Below the pieces are notes generated by a model. That model saw nothing but the letters and a program-made list of their open reading frames with translations. It searched no databases and was not told the DNA's origin. Shown here in pieces: positions 1 to 11,324 of a stretch of 64,000 nucleotides of DNA. The position numbers and the translations under genes are program-made. The stretch is from Cladopsammia gracilis (Eukaryota > Cnidaria > Anthozoa > Scleractinia > Dendrophylliidae), in NCBI GenBank assembly GCA_022457155.1, contig JAJGOT010000275.1:596001-660000 (forward strand), read 5' to 3'. Positions within the stretch are counted from its first letter, which is position 1; each line of letters opens with the position of its first letter.

Positions 1-212
1 TGTGTGGAACTGAAAGTTGTCCCGAAAATTTGGAATATCTTCCCGATTTTTTCGGAGACATTCTCGCAAAAATTTCAAACTTCCCGAAATTTTAACAACA
101 TTATCTCATGTTTCCCCGAAAAAGTTTCGAGTCTCCCGATTCCCGGCAAAATCTTCAGATTCCCGGAAGAATTTTGTTTTTCTCCCGAAACAGGCCTTCT
201 TAGAGTTGTCAC
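1..212. repeat. TCCCGAAA-rich degenerate low-complexity tract
   Basis: The tract is built of diverged words such as TTCCCGAAAATTT and TCTCCCGA. Open frames across it carry no recognisable domain. Homology to the Penelope-like protein starts abruptly near 213, so I read this as unrelated flank or the interior of another repeat. Its style resembles 45290-45450 (TCCCG words) and 48579-48946 (TCTCGG words). Confidence 0.5.
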
Positions 213-1283
213 CCCCCGTGTTAAATTTCGCAGTGACACCAACTAACATTCCAGCTACTGAAATAGTCGCCAAAGTTGAGTCAGCCATAAGAACGCTCGA
301 CTCTGAACAAGCAGACACTGTACGAAGATCCGTAAACAACGTTCTCCAACAGGCTAAACCACCTAAGCCTAACATCACGAAGGAAATGCAAGATGCCCTT
401 AAGAACTTAAAACAAGACGACTCTATTATGATTCTACCAGCAGACAAAGGTCGTGCTAGCGTAGTCCTAAACACTGATACCTACCATGACAAAATGAAAA
501 CACTGATTGAGACAGGTCCATATCAGCTCCTTAAAAAAAGACCCAACCGAGCGTCTGAGCCGTAAACTAACTGATAAGCTCCTTAATTTGAAACGAGGTG
601 GACATATATCAGAAACTGTCTATAACAAGATCAGACCTAGACACAAACAACCACCTATACGGCTTACCTAAGATACACAAGACCAACATACCTTTGAGAC
701 CTATTGTATCATGTGTCAATACTTTCGCTTATGATTTGTCTGCTTACTTAGCAGATATCCTGTCCCCACTGACAGGTAAATCAGACTATGCAGTTGCCAA
801 CTCTACTCATTTCGTGTCCACCATTAGCCGTGAAAAAATACAGGACAACGAAGTCATGGTATCTTTTGACGTAGAATCACTCTTTACCAATGTGCCGATA
901 GAAGGTGCCGTACAGGCAACCTTGCGAAAACTAGAGAATGATCCCAGCCTTGCTGACCGCACAACGCTAACACCAACACAGATTGCCTACCTCTTGAACT
1001 TCGTTTTGAGATCTACGTATTTCCAGTACGATGGATCGATTTACGAACAAAAAGACGGAGCAGCCATGGGGAGTCCAGTCTCCGCGGTTATAGCAAACAT
1101 CTACATGGAAGAATTTGAAGAACAGGCAATAGCAACTTCGCCATATAAACCTAAGATCTGGAAGCGATATGTAGATGACACATTTGCCATATTAGATCAA
1201 AGCAATGTCGACGGTTTCTTGCAACATCTCAACAACCAACAGCCTACCATTCGTTTTGCCATGGAAACAGAGAAAGACAACAC

Positions 1284-1766
1284 AACAACAACAACAACAA
1301 GTTTATTAGCTTTCCCAATTTACATATGGTATAGCCTAAACAAAAATAAAGTAATATAAGTAATAAGTAATAGTAATATAACAAATAACAGGTCGGTTAA
1401 ATTAATTAATATTTTTAACTGATCGCAGTGGGCCCTTGTCCAGTGGTACAAGTGACTTTTAATTCGAATGCTTGAAATATATAATATCCTAGTTTTCTGC
1501 AAATGAAAGGATCTACATTATTAAAAAGAAATATAATTTTGTTGTGATCAGTTAATACATCATAGTTAGAATAATTAAGTTTGATGTCATGCATCACTGT
1601 TTGTCTAATATCTTTGTATCGATTGCAGTACAATAGAAAATGTGTTTCGTTTTCAATTTCGTTAGATTGACAATACTGACATATTCTAAGGTGTTCAGGA
1701 ATTTTTGGTGTGCAGTGTCTTCCAGATTCAATTCTTAGATTATGATTTCCAGATCTAAGTTACACT
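1284..1766 (-). mobile_element. 5'-truncated LINE 3' end nested in the Penelope element
   Basis: Read on the minus strand, 1757-1415 encodes the C-terminal part of a non-LTR reverse transcriptase: a CQYC...HFLLYC zinc-knuckle-like cluster and flanking LRIESGRH and RYKDIR. The 3' end is a (TTG)n tail, seen as ACAACAACA on the plus strand near 1283-1300. Removing it joins DNT to IPFLDT of the host RT, and ACAC flanks both sides as a possible 4-bp target duplication. A relative sits at 34036-34570 with the same kind of tail. Confidence 0.82.
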
Positions 1767-2637
1767 ATCCCTTTCCTAGACACGTCAGTTACAAGGGACT
1801 CAAACGGCCTTCTCACTACCAGTGTATATAGGAAACCTACTCATACTGATCAATACCTGGCCTACGATTCACACCATCCGCAGTCAGTTAAGCGTGGTAT
1901 TGTGAAATGTCTGTATTGACCGAGCCAAACACCTCATTACTAGACCATCAGTTATCTCCAACGAAAAGAAACTTTTGTCGTCGGTTCTTGTTTCTAACGG
2001 ATATCCTTCCTCGTTTGTACAAAAAATCACAAAAACGAAAGGACCAACAACAAAGAAGGAATCCACGCAGGATTTTAAATCTACTGCAGTATTGCCCTAT
2101 ATCAAAGGTGTATCAGAGGTTCTTCGCCGCTGCCTACAACAACAAGGCGTACGCACTGTTTTCAAATCTGACACAACTCTCAGGTCACACTTAGTACGAC
2201 CTAAGGACGTCCTCGACTCTAATAAACAGGACGGTGTTGTCTACAAGATTCCTTGCGAATGCGGCAAAGTGTATATCGGAGAAACAGGGAGGTCTATGCA
2301 TGAAAGGATAAAAGAACACGATAGAGACATACGGCTTGCTCGTACTCAAACCTCCGCGGTTTCAGAACACGCTAACAAGACCGGGCATTTTCCTATTTGG
2401 GACGAGGTTAAGTTTATTGACCGTGACCCACACTGGTACACCCGTAGAGTTAAAGAGGCCATCCACATAAGACTTCATCCTAATAACATCAACAGAGATA
2501 GTGGAATTGAAATTCCAGAAGCGTGAATGCCTACAATCAAGAAGCATAACAGCCGACCGATATCAAATCGGACCGGATATCGGACCAATAGCAACAAGCC
2601 AACGTGCTACATAAGCGACACGTAACCAATCGACCTC

Positions 2638-2683
2638 ATCGCCTGATGAAGACTAGCAGTAATAGCAGTCGAAACGTCGCGAT
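2638..2683 (+). ncRNA. Hammerhead ribozyme-like motif at the Penelope 3' end
   Basis: The core CTGATGA is at 2643-2649 and GAAAC at 2671-2675, followed by GTC at 2676-2678. Stem I is ATCGC (2638-2642) with GCGAT (2679-2683). Stem II is GACT (2651-2654) with AGTC (2667-2670), leaving an unpaired A at 2650. Stem III is only the palindrome ACGT, which would favour a dimeric fold. Penelope-like elements are known to carry hammerheads with minimal stem III. Predicted cleavage follows the C at 2678. Activity is inferred, not shown. Confidence 0.72.
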
Positions 2684-3335
2684 CAACATCTTAAAGTGAC
2701 TCCATCGTGAGACAAACGAAAAATCGTTTACCTATCTTACACACCACGATGAACAACAACCACATTTTTAGTAACACCCACTTGTAATATATTTTCACTG
2801 GGATCCCCGGCAAACAATGCCCGGGCCGTGATAAGATATGGGCAAAAATCAGCCCGAGGCGATTGGGAGAGGGTAGCTCCAAGGGGAGAAGAGTGGTTCA
2901 TCGCTGCCGGGAGGAGGGTGGATGAAGCTATGTGACGGTCGTCCCTTTCGAAAAGTCTTGAGGGAGGTTTTGGCGTGAGGCGAGCACTTTTATACTGAAC
3001 TCAAAGAATATGGCTACGTCATATGTCCCCCTGGGCCACATACTGCACGGCGCATATATCTAATTAGGAATAGAGGGACATAAAGTGCGAGTTCTCCAGA
3101 GAAAATATTGTCTGGAGCTGAGCTTTAATACTCGCCCCAGTATAGTGACAAAACCCTACTGGGGGAACACATGTTAAAAGAAACATAGAATGCACGATCC
3201 CTGTAACAAACCGTTGAGAATGGCCGGATCTGGGTTTCCAGACCTAGATCAGTGTTAATACTTGAAGTGTGAATCCTTACGGCAGAAAAACAGAAGCAGA
3301 AGCAAATAAAATAAAATAAAATAAAAGTGGAATAT

Positions 3336-3385
3336 AATAGTGTCCAATATTTCGCTTTGCAAAACAAAGCTTCTTCAGGGGCGGG
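3336..3385 (-). ncRNA. Hammerhead-like motif, minus strand
   Basis: On the minus strand CTGAAGA (plus 3372-3378) is followed by an extra A, a perfect stem-loop GCTTTG/CAAAGC, then GAAATATT (plus 3346-3353). CUGAAGA satisfies the hammerhead core CUGANGA. Stem I is weak (one mismatch in four). It could be a decayed Penelope terminal fragment. Confidence 0.42.
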
Positions 3386-3479
3386 GCTAGTACTATAAAT
3401 GATTAAAACTGTAAAATCGTTATACAATTCGTATGTTTTATTGTTTAAAAGTATTAATTTTAGCGGTATAAAACGAACT

Positions 3480-3625
3480 TTTAATGTATTCATCTTTTAT
3501 TATATATACTCGATTTCATTATTTTATTCTCACTTGTTAATGACGTTCTGGAAACGTCGAAACGTCTCTCAATGCCTTTTAATTTATTCATCTTTTTATT
3601 ACATATACTCGATAAAACGAACTGT
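3480..3625 (+). repeat. Direct repeats flanking a GACGTT...AACGTC GAAACGTC stem-loop
   Basis: Two near-identical direct repeats (TTCATCTTTTATTATATATA and TTCATCTTTTTATTACATAT, each then CTCGAT) lie at about 3490-3514 and 3587-3612. Between them is a six-pair stem (3542-3547 with 3553-3558) followed at once by GAAACGTC, as in the hammerhead at 2638, but the preceding core has decayed to TTAATGA. Probably a fossil Penelope terminal repeat. Confidence 0.45.
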
Positions 3626-3739
3626 TTCTGAAAATAATAATTGTCCAAGTCTTACAAAGTAAGGTTCGTGTTAGATCAAATGAGGAATAACTTATTCCAG
3701 GAGCCCTGCTTATTCGGCCTCTCGCTGCTCTCGGTAGCG

Positions 3740-4006
3740 ATCCCCGTGGGTGTGGAGTACTCCCCGAAAATTTGGGTAGGGGTGTGCGGCGGGCTTCTTG
3801 AAATCCTTAATACCGCTATTTCAGACCAAACGGCAAAAAACAGGAGCCTAGGCTCACCATTCTCAATTCCAGACCAGAGTACACAAACATACCCTATTTC
3901 AGACCAAAAATAGTCAAAATCGATACCCTATTTCCGGACCAAAATGGCTAAAAAAAGCATACCCTTTGGCGCCGCACATATATAAGGGAGTGCCCCCCCC
4001 CCCCCC
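3740..4006. repeat. Poly-C ended dispersed repeat
   Basis: The segment runs from GGAGTACTCCCC through several TTTCAGACCAAA words to AGGGAGTGCCCCCCCCCC. The termini resemble the poly-G/C plus ACTCCCATATAAAAATGAC elements at 15411-15660 and 62675-62870. It is noncoding. Confidence 0.45.
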
Positions 4007-4188
4007 ATATTTGAATGGTCACACCATGCGTATGATTTGCAAATTAGGTCATGTGACTTATTACGTCCACAAAGTCTTAAATGGCACCAGTTCAGTATAT
4101 TTTTACTGCTCCCAAATGGTTCACAAAGTCAGTAATAAAGGATCTGTGCCCGGACATTTTGAAATATTTTATTAATTTTGGAAACTGA

Positions 4189-5178
4189 CAGTGGAACCCC
4201 GCCACCCCGTTTATAATACGACTACCCCGTTATCACGACCATTTTTTTGTGGCCCGAACAAAATCCCACTCAGTTTCTTATCTGAAAACCCCGTTAATCC
4301 GACCACCCCGTTATTACGACCAACGACCACCTTTTGCAGTCCTCAGTTGTTATTTTCTTTATAAAATTACCCCGTTAATACGACCAGTCAAATTGTCTGG
4401 TGAGGCTGCTGAATGAAAACAGAGACAATCTGACTAATAATAACGCATTAATATTTTATTGAATCATATCATGTTTTTAGGCAATTGCAAAGGTGTTAGT
4501 CGTTAGCATATTCAATTGATATGACATGATCCGGCAAATTGCAGTGTTCAGTAAAAAGGATGCATGAACAGATCGATACTACAAATGATATGCCAGTGAA
4601 AGACTTCACTTCGCAGCATTTCGAGCCGGGGCTCGATCAAAGTTATTTTGCCTTCTTGTTTCTGTTGCCTTCCACTGTGGCTTTTCTCTCCAAGTCCATT
4701 TCCTGTTCTTTTCTCACAGATCGGTTATTTTGGAATGTTTTCCATTTTCTAGAGGCAAAGGGCAATATGAAAACTGCAAATGAACTCGCAAAAGTTATTG
4801 CTAATGCACAAAGTGATTGGCTTAAGCAAAGGCGAAGCCTGTAGTCGAAGCTCACAGACTTTTTAAAACCATTTGAACATTGTAATAATTGTGAAAATAT
4901 TGTAAGCTATAGAAAACGGCTCTTCGAGACATTTCACAAGAAGCCCTTTCCTTTCATAACAAGGAACTGAAAGAAGTCAGTGTTTTTTCTCATTACTCGG
5001 TTTCGTTTACTGTTGCATTGTTCAGTTGCATTGAATTGTGGTTGTAAGGTTGTTAATTAACTGCAAAAAGGTTGATTTATATCGCAATTAAAGGAATACA
5101 TGTAGTAGAACGTAGTTTAAAAGCATGATGCACCATAATTTGACTCTACCCCGTTAATACGACCACCCCGTTAATATG
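4189..5178. mobile_element. Decayed pogo/Tigger-like element remnant
   Basis: The left edge CAGTGGAACCCC and the repeated ACCCCGTTAATACGACC words (4198-4390, 5147-5178) are typical of pogo-type DNA transposon ends. A clean inverted right end is not visible. An open frame at 4539-4844 (101 codons) lies inside; I do not recognise it, and it has no intact transposase motif that I can see. Confidence 0.4.
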
Positions 5179-5186
5179 TCTCAACT

Positions 5187-5887
5187 TTGGAGGGCTTCGT
5201 GAATCCGGCCCCTGTTCATTACGCTTCGCTTCGTTGTTTTAGGACCTGTTAAAACACAGGCAGCCCAAGCTTAGTATGTGATGGTTCTTTGTGATTACGC
5301 GACGAACAATTTATAGACTTTGTATGGGAAATTTATTTTAGTCTTATATATGCTAAAATAAAGCGTTAATGTAGAAATAAACTTCACTTTCCTCAACATT
5401 GTGTTTCCGTTGTGTCTTTTATGAAATTTGGGCGCAAATGATGTACATTTTAGACGGTTTGGTGGCTTTAATATAACCTGAGTATCAGGCCTTCCTTTGG
5501 GAGAGGCGCTAAAGGGAGAAACGAAAAAATGGGGGTAGGGGGTAGGGGAGAAGGGGAAAGAAGGCCTGACCCAAAAGCATTCACGGGCTTGTAATTCATA
5601 CTCAGAAGAAATTGTCCCCCCCCCCCCCGGCCACAAAAATTAAATGGCCCGTCCCTTAAGGCAGGGAGTTGGACGCAGTGGGTTGGGGGTCTGTGGAGAA
5701 AAACGCCTAGGAGAGGGGATGGTCCATAGGTGTACAGAATCTTTTTCAAAGGAGCCTTTGATTTATTTTTATTTTTAGTGGGTTGCAGGGTGTTCCGGTG
5801 AGGTTCAGATGGTGTTCCGGGGATGTTCCTGGGTTTTCCGGGGATGTTCCGGGGTGTTCAGGGGGTGTTCCGGGTCGATTCCTTGTT
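5187..5887. other. Intergenic, no gene seen
   Basis: The stretch holds a C10 run near 5617-5627 and a GT-rich tract at 5785-5875 built of degenerate GGTGTTCCGGGGATGTTCC words. No coding homology was recognised. Confidence 0.6.
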
Positions 5888-6650
5888 TTACAGACACCCT
5901 TAAACGCGTGCACACTGGGAACCGGTGCCCACTTTAGTGCCCGAGTGCAAGGTCTCTGGCACCGTGCCCGAATTCTGGCTTTGGTGTTTGAAAAAAAAAC
6001 AGATATCACGCAGCTGTTAAGGCTGGTTTTCACTGGCGACAGAGTCGGAGTCGAAGTCGTAAGAGCACTTCCGACCTAGTGAAAATCGAGAATCGAAGTC
6101 GAAAGTGGAGTCATAAGCTGAACGGAATCGGAGTCGGAAGAATCAGAACGGTTCCATTGCCTTCCGATTCCGCTTATGACTCCGTAATCTTCTTCCGATT
6201 CCGTCGGTTTGATTTTCACTAGATCGTAACGCTCTGCTCTTCTGATTACGACTCCGACTCCGTCGTTAGCAAAACCAGCCTTTAACAACCTCTTAATTTC
6301 ATTGGGCCAGGGTATCACGCAGCTCTATTGTTTTCAGGGCTAGGGTCCATTGCTGTGTTGTTTGTTCTAATGTTTTCTCAGCAAATCATTGAAGACCTTG
6401 CAAGACCTGCGTACTGCCCCGAAAAAAAGGTGTTTACATTGGTGCCCAGCGGTAATCGTACTCAGGCATCGTGCTCGGGCACCAAGTTCAGAGGCACTTT
6501 ACAAACAAACCTCTGCTTTGCGTACCCACAATTTCCTGGTACACTCATGATGTGACCATGTTAATCTCGTGGGTACCCAGTGTCTGAACACAGTACCATT
6601 TTATACCAGTGCCCAGGCACCAGTGCTCGGGCACCAAGTGAACATAGTCT
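5888..6650. mobile_element. GGTGCCCGAGCACGG element copy, interrupted
   Basis: Internal motifs ACGCGTGCACACTGGGAACC and the end GCTCGGGCACCAAGTG match the more intact copy at 7198-7530. This copy is split by the separate element at 6017-6284, and its left terminus is lost or altered. Confidence 0.55.
6017..6284. mobile_element. MITE with AGTCGG-rich interior
   Basis: The left end GTTAAGGCTGGTTTTCACTG is inverted at the right (AAAACCAGCCTTTAA). Subterminal GAGTCGGAGTCGAAGTCG has its complement ACGACTCCGACTCCGTCG near 6248-6265. The interior consists of short words related to AGTCGG/TTCCGA, and there is no coding capacity. It sits inside the element at 5888-6650. Confidence 0.7.
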
Positions 6651-6659
6651 TAATAAACA

Positions 6660-6795
6660 CTTAATGACTGTTCCCGAGGGAAACAGTGAATTTTGTTTCC
6701 CGAGAATCTCGATGTTTCCCGAGACGAAGTCAAGGAAACATCGAGATTCGAGGGGAAACAAAATTCACTGTTTCCCGAGGGATCAGTCATTAAAT
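6660..6795. mobile_element. Palindromic foldback MITE (TTTCCCGAGGGA type)
   Basis: Two arms of about 60 bp (6661-6722 and 6733-6795), nearly perfect inverted copies, are separated by about 10 bp. Outer ends are TTAATGACTG and CAGTCATTAA. Diverged related sequence is at 23355-23590. Confidence 0.72.
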
Positions 6796-7197
6796 GATTT
6801 GTTATATAGCAACACAAAATAAAACACAACACAAGACAGTTTGAAAAACGCGCCGAGCACTCGATCCATCATAATCATGCCACCTTTTGTCCTGGTCTGA
6901 TCACGTGCGCTAGTGGGCAACAGTGCAATGTTACCCTCTGACGTCAAAATTGTTGCCCGCTTTCGCAAATGTTGCCCGCTTAGGACAATTGGCGGGAAAC
7001 AGTTTGTTTGTTAGATGTCATGTGACGATGAAACAACCAATCAACGCGCGCGTTGTATTGAGAAAAACTCCAGCTATATGACAATAATGCTTGTGACACG
7101 GCTGTTCGTTTTGACATGACGCAAATTCTTATGCCTAACCAGGCTTAACAGAATGGTCACACTGTCGAAACTACAGAACTGAAAAGTTACACTTTGC

Positions 7198-7530
7198 TCA
7201 CACTTGGTGCCCGAGCACGGCACAAAATGGTGTTGTGTTCAGACACTGGGTTTCCAACTGCGGATATCAACAGGTTCAGATTATGAGTGTACCAGGGAAT
7301 TATGGGTACGCAAAGCAGTGGTTGGTGGGTAAAGCCCTCGCAACTAACGCAAAACGCGTGCACACTGGGAACCGGTGTCCACTTTGGAGCCCGAGTACAA
7401 GGTCTACTCGGCCACGGGCACTGTGCCCGAATTCTGGTATGGGTACTTGAAAAACAGGTGTGTTCACATTAGTGCCCAATGATAATCGTACTCGGGCACC
7501 GTGCTCGGGCACCAAGTGTGAACACAGCCT
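7198..7530. mobile_element. TIR element, GGTGCCCGAGCACGG family
   Basis: The TIR TCACACTTGGTGCCCGAGCA at the left is matched by its complement at the right (about 7491-7522). Noncoding; second copy at 5888-6650. Confidence 0.72.
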
Positions 7531-7963
7531 TAGAGTCACTGAACACTGATAACATTTGATTCTGGAAGTAAAAATTGCATTCCCTTTTGAAACGTCGACT
7601 GAACTCCCTTTCACGTCTGATCATTTTTTAGCTTTTATTCAAGTAGCTCAAACACTCTACCATAAAATATGGTTTAACTAATTACTCCTGATTCAATAGC
7701 AACATAATCTAGTATTCTTTTGACGATAAATTCTGATGCGCGAACGATTTTCAAGTTGTGTACATCAATGTCCTTTTCTATAGTAATTTAATAATTTATT
7801 CCTAAATAGCGGGAAACAAATTTGAGAATGAAAAAATACAAACGCTTTCTTCACCTTGGTATTTACCTCTCATGACCCTCACTGTCTATTATTTTTTATA
7901 CCGTATTACAATGTAAAGGACGTTGAAACAAAACTCCTTTAGTTTAACGTCTTTTTTTTCACA

Positions 7964-8176
7964 TTAACCCTTTCACTTCGAAGAGTGCTAAAAATCAAGA
8001 TTCAAGAAAAATCCCAAATTTCATTTTGTAAAATACTGAAAAACAAATGGTACCATGCAAAAGTACTGCTGAAGAGGTTTCATTTGAATGGTCACACCAT
8101 AGGATTTTTCGACAAACTCAAAAGTTAGATCTACACCACATGTCTCCATAATTGACTCTGGGAGTGAAAGGGTTAT
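7964..8176. mobile_element. TTAA-flanked MITE, ACCCTTTCACT family
   Basis: The ends TTAACCCTTTCACT and AGTGAAAGGGTTATAA are inverted. Related copies: 38697-38995 (opposite orientation) and fragments at 28670-28782 and 39590-39735. TTAA targets suggest piggyBac-like mobilisation. Confidence 0.7.
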
Positions 8177-9143
8177 AATTTAAGATTACACACCAAGTAA
8201 TACTTTACAGAAAGGTGTCTAGTGGTTATCCTTCAGACTAGAGAGATTTAGCATCGCGTTTACAGAGGGGAAGCAAGCAAGCAAAGCCAATTTGCCGTAG
8301 AACGCAGTGCTAGGTCTCTCAGTTTTCCCTTCGAGTGACGCTACACAATTGTCACGATAAAATTACAATTGAAAATTACTTTAGAGTGTTTAAAAACAAC
8401 TGCTCTTAGAACATCAATAAAAGCTACTAAAGAAAAAAAAATAGATGTGATGCGAAAACAGATTTCATTCACGCGTTTTTGTTGGCAAAATTTCCTTACA
8501 ATTCAAAAATAAAAATGATTCGTTAATTTGATTCGGATAAGAATTACAACTAAAGATTTCGCAAACCTCTTAGCCTAAAATACCTATTTGTTTAACGTTA
8601 CCCCTTATCTGAAAACTATTTCCTTTTTTAATATTCTAGGTATTAAAAATAGCTCACACGCTTTCGACTTTAACTAAGCTAAGTAAAAGTTTATCTTTAA
8701 AGGTTTTTTTTTTTGCATCATCAATAAATTATTGCATTCGATATCTTCTAAACGCAGCCCAATACTCTAAATATATGTCAAAAAGGCCGATATAAAACCA
8801 GCGCTGTCATGTTAATGACAATGCAGACATTTGCTGTTGACTGAGTTGGACGTCATTATGTCACTTCAAATTATTCTTCCATAATTCAAAAATATCTCTC
8901 GTGAACAAAAACACGACTTTCCAACAAATAAGGCTCCTGTTTGCCAAAGTAGTTGAAGTTGGAATCCTCGTTCATTGGAAATTAATATCTTAATAAACTT
9001 AAGCAAGCTCTTTCTTTTCCCCTCCTTAAGAGACCGCGCGTAGCAAGAGCCTGGGAGCGAGCAAGTCCATAAATCTCACGGGAATCCAGTAACAAGAAGT
9101 GATGCTGTAATTTTCTTCTCCGTTTTCTGTTTTTGAGTGTATT
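8177..9143. other. 3' flank and probable 3' UTR of the BLTP3 gene
   Basis: AT-rich noncoding sequence lies directly downstream of the minus-strand stop. The 3' UTR should occupy its right-hand part, but I could not fix a polyadenylation site with confidence. Confidence 0.5.
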
Positions 9144-11324
9144 CTATCTGTATCCCTTTCTCCCTCCTTTCTGAAAGCTCGTCATTTTTTCTTGTAACAA
9201 GTCCTGTTCGCGGTTTGAAAACGACAACTCTTGTTGCAGCCTTTCAATGGTCTTCAACAAGGCGTCACGCTCCTCCTGCAACGACTGCAGTGCAGCACGG
9301 GAAACGGACACCTGAGCAACCAGGCACTGCTTCTCATTCTCCAAGCTCTCGGCACGCGAACACACCGAGGCTGAATCTGACAGACTCAGCTGACTGGCAT
9401 TGATTGATTCCTGACGTGTCATTGGCATGGAAACCGGTTCGCTACCACGCTCCTGAGAATCAGCGGCCATTGGCCTGATGTGGAAGACACCAGTGTTTGC
9501 TCGCTGGATAGAGATGTTTTCGATGTTTAAATCCACCGGAATGGCCAACGGCGCTGAGACCAGCGTGGGAGGCATGTCGTTGTTAATACTCACATTCGAG
9601 TTGTTCACTTCTATTAAGAAAGGCATCGGAGGTACCAGTACTTCATCCTCGAGGCATTCAGCCATGCTTCCTAAAGTGCTTACCAACAAAGCACCATTAA
9701 CACCGTTGGCTTTGACGTGCATGAAACCTCGCTCCCCAGCTGTTGGTTCCAACCTTTCAGCAGAGGGGCCAAACTCCGCGCGCATGCGCACCATGGGAGT
9801 GGCCTCTGACGCAGGAGAGAGTGTGGTCTTTGTAAGCGATTTCCTGAAGGACTTCTTGTTGAGATATTTGTCAAAATTAAGAACACCAAGCTCCTCCAGT
9901 TTGATTTCTGGGGAAATTATCTTGATCACCTTGTCATATCCCTGGAAATGTATTCCAGCCTCGACTTCTTCGCCTTGAATGGAAAGAATCGACACCATTT
10001 TGGGATCTTTTTTATCCTTTTTACTGGAATCTTTGGATACGCTACTTTCCAATTGACTACTGAAGTTACTCGCGTCGCTGTCTGTCCTGCTCTGAACTCG
10101 ACCAGACGTGGACTTGCCGTCGTTGCCAGCGACCATCAACCAGCCTTCGGAATCAGGAGCTGAAGACGCACTGGCACGACCTGAAGTGTGAGATACAGAC
10201 TGTGATGAGCTGGGTCGAGGTGATAACACGTGCTCATCGCTAGCTCTTGGACTGCGATTTTCCGTGGTGGATTGCAACCCATCTTTCCATTGTGGAGCTC
10301 CATCTGAGTCGGTTCTAGAGTGAGCTTTGAAGTCGATAACATCGGGAGATTGACAACCGCTGTCTGATACAACACCAGTGTCTAAGTAGCTGCTGAGACT
10401 GCTGGCATTGCGGCTCATGTTTTGATCCCTGTCCAGACGAGATGGTTCACGGTCCGGCGCTGGAGGAAGCACAATGTTCAAGTCTACTTCTCGTGCAAGG
10501 ATAGAAAATGACACGGCAGGCAGAGAGCCTCCTGACTCATTCACATGGTTTATCTGAGGAGCTTGGCCATTCTCTAAATCCTCCTGCAGCTTAACTAGCA
10601 TTTCTTGCATTCGCAGAAGAAATACAAATTGAAAGTGGTCCAACTGAACATGAGCACATTGTGGGATGTGCATGAGTAAGCTCAGATTTGCTTTAGACGC
10701 TAAACTAAGCTCCTGTTGTGAATGCCTCTCTGTTGCTGTCAAACCATTCAACAGGCTCTCAGAGAGAGGAGCCTTCTCAGGCAGCGGAGGTGCTTCTTCT
10801 AAGGGAGCCCCTGGTAGAGTAGGCCCATTATGGGTCAATGTCTCGTATGGTGGCGGTTGTTCATTCACAACCGAGGCTGGTTTGTGCGCTCCATTTCTCA
10901 GCTCATAAGCGGGAGGAGGTCCATCGAGCGCCGACAAATCACTTGGGTTCGTTATATTTAGAGCCTCAGGAACGGGGCTTACACTGGGATCACTTTTTTG
11001 CAAACCAATCGAATTTGAGGACACAAGTGATGGAGCTGCCGTGTTTGCTCGGTGTTTCGGAGATAATTGAAGTTCAGTAGCTTTCCTCGCTTGAGATAAC
11101 ATTTCTGAATTCGTCCTTCTATTGGGAGGCGAGTTAAGAGGGCTGGCACTTTGAGTGCGTTTCATATGGGGTTTGACTGTTGTGTTTTTGTCGTCTTGGA
11201 GGGGTACAGGAGTAGCGATCCACACATTGATGGGGACAGCATCAATGAAGGGCATTGGCCGGTTATTTGCCTCTTCAATGCCAAGAAAGTCCAGCCATAC
11301 TTGTTCTGCACAAATGCACCAAAC
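9144..11324 (-). CDS. BLTP3: BLTP3 last coding exon (linker and C-terminal coiled coil)
   Basis: This 2181-nt exon encodes residues about 721-1446. It opens with VWCICAEQVWLDFLGIEE, continues through a Ser/Pro/Gln-rich linker with likely phosphorylation clusters, then a conserved block (VNNSNVSINNDMPP, RANTGVFHIRP) and the terminal coiled coil. The acceptor is TTAACAG at 11331-11325 and the stop is TAG. Confidence 0.93.
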   Translation of the reverse strand, partial: VWCICAEQVWLDFLGIEEANNRPMPFIDAVPINVWIATPVPLQDDKNTTVKPHMKRTQSASPLNSPPNRRTNSEMLSQARKATELQLSPKHRANTAAPSLVSSNSIGLQKSDPSVSPVPEALNITNPSDLSALDGPPPAYELRNGAHKPASVVNEQPPPYETLTHNGPTLPGAPLEEAPPLPEKAPLSESLLNGLTATERHSQQELSLASKANLSLLMHIPQCAHVQLDHFQFVFLLRMQEMLVKLQEDLENGQAPQINHVNESGGSLPAVSFSILAREVDLNIVLPPAPDREPSRLDRDQNMSRNASSLSSYLDTGVVSDSGCQSPDVIDFKAHSRTDSDGAPQWKDGLQSTTENRSPRASDEHVLSPRPSSSQSVSHTSGRASASSAPDSEGWLMVAGNDGKSTSGRVQSRTDSDASNFSSQLESSVSKDSSKKDKKDPKMVSILSIQGEEVEAGIHFQGYDKVIKIISPEIKLEELGVLNFDKYLNKKSFRKSLTKTTLSPASEATPMVRMRAEFGPSAERLEPTAGERGFMHVKANGVNGALLVSTLGSMAECLEDEVLVPPMPFLIEVNNSNVSINNDMPPTLVSAPLAIPVDLNIENISIQRANTGVFHIRPMAADSQERGSEPVSMPMTRQESINASQLSLSDSASVCSRAESLENEKQCLVAQVSVSRAALQSLQEERDALLKTIERLQQELSFSNREQDLLQEKMTSFQKGGRKGYR

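Larger units (their letters stand above)
213..2717 (+). mobile_element. Degenerate Penelope-like retroelement (RT plus GIY-YIG)
   Basis: The element encodes a Penelope-type reverse transcriptase followed by a GIY-YIG endonuclease. Visible marks: LYGLPKIHK at about 655-685, FDVESLFTNVP near 866-898, the catalytic YVDD at 1168-1179, and the nuclease with VYKIPC and VYIGET at about 2239-2285, closing with a stop at 2524-2526. The copy is dead: the frame shifts at an A-run near 533-540 and again near 650-658, and a LINE fragment splits the RT at 1284-1766. The 5' end looks truncated near 213. The tail past the stop ends in a hammerhead-like motif and GTGAGACAAAC, a string found again at 13126-13137. 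Fingers, palm and nuclease order match the family, so identity is firm; boundaries are approximate. Confidence 0.88.

Noticed and set aside
4539..4844. A 101-codon gene
   Set aside because: No recognised motif, and it sits within a decayed DNA transposon remnant. Left as a possible fragment only.
9478..9978. Plus-strand 166-codon frame
   Set aside because: It is antisense to the conserved last exon of BLTP3 and has no domain.
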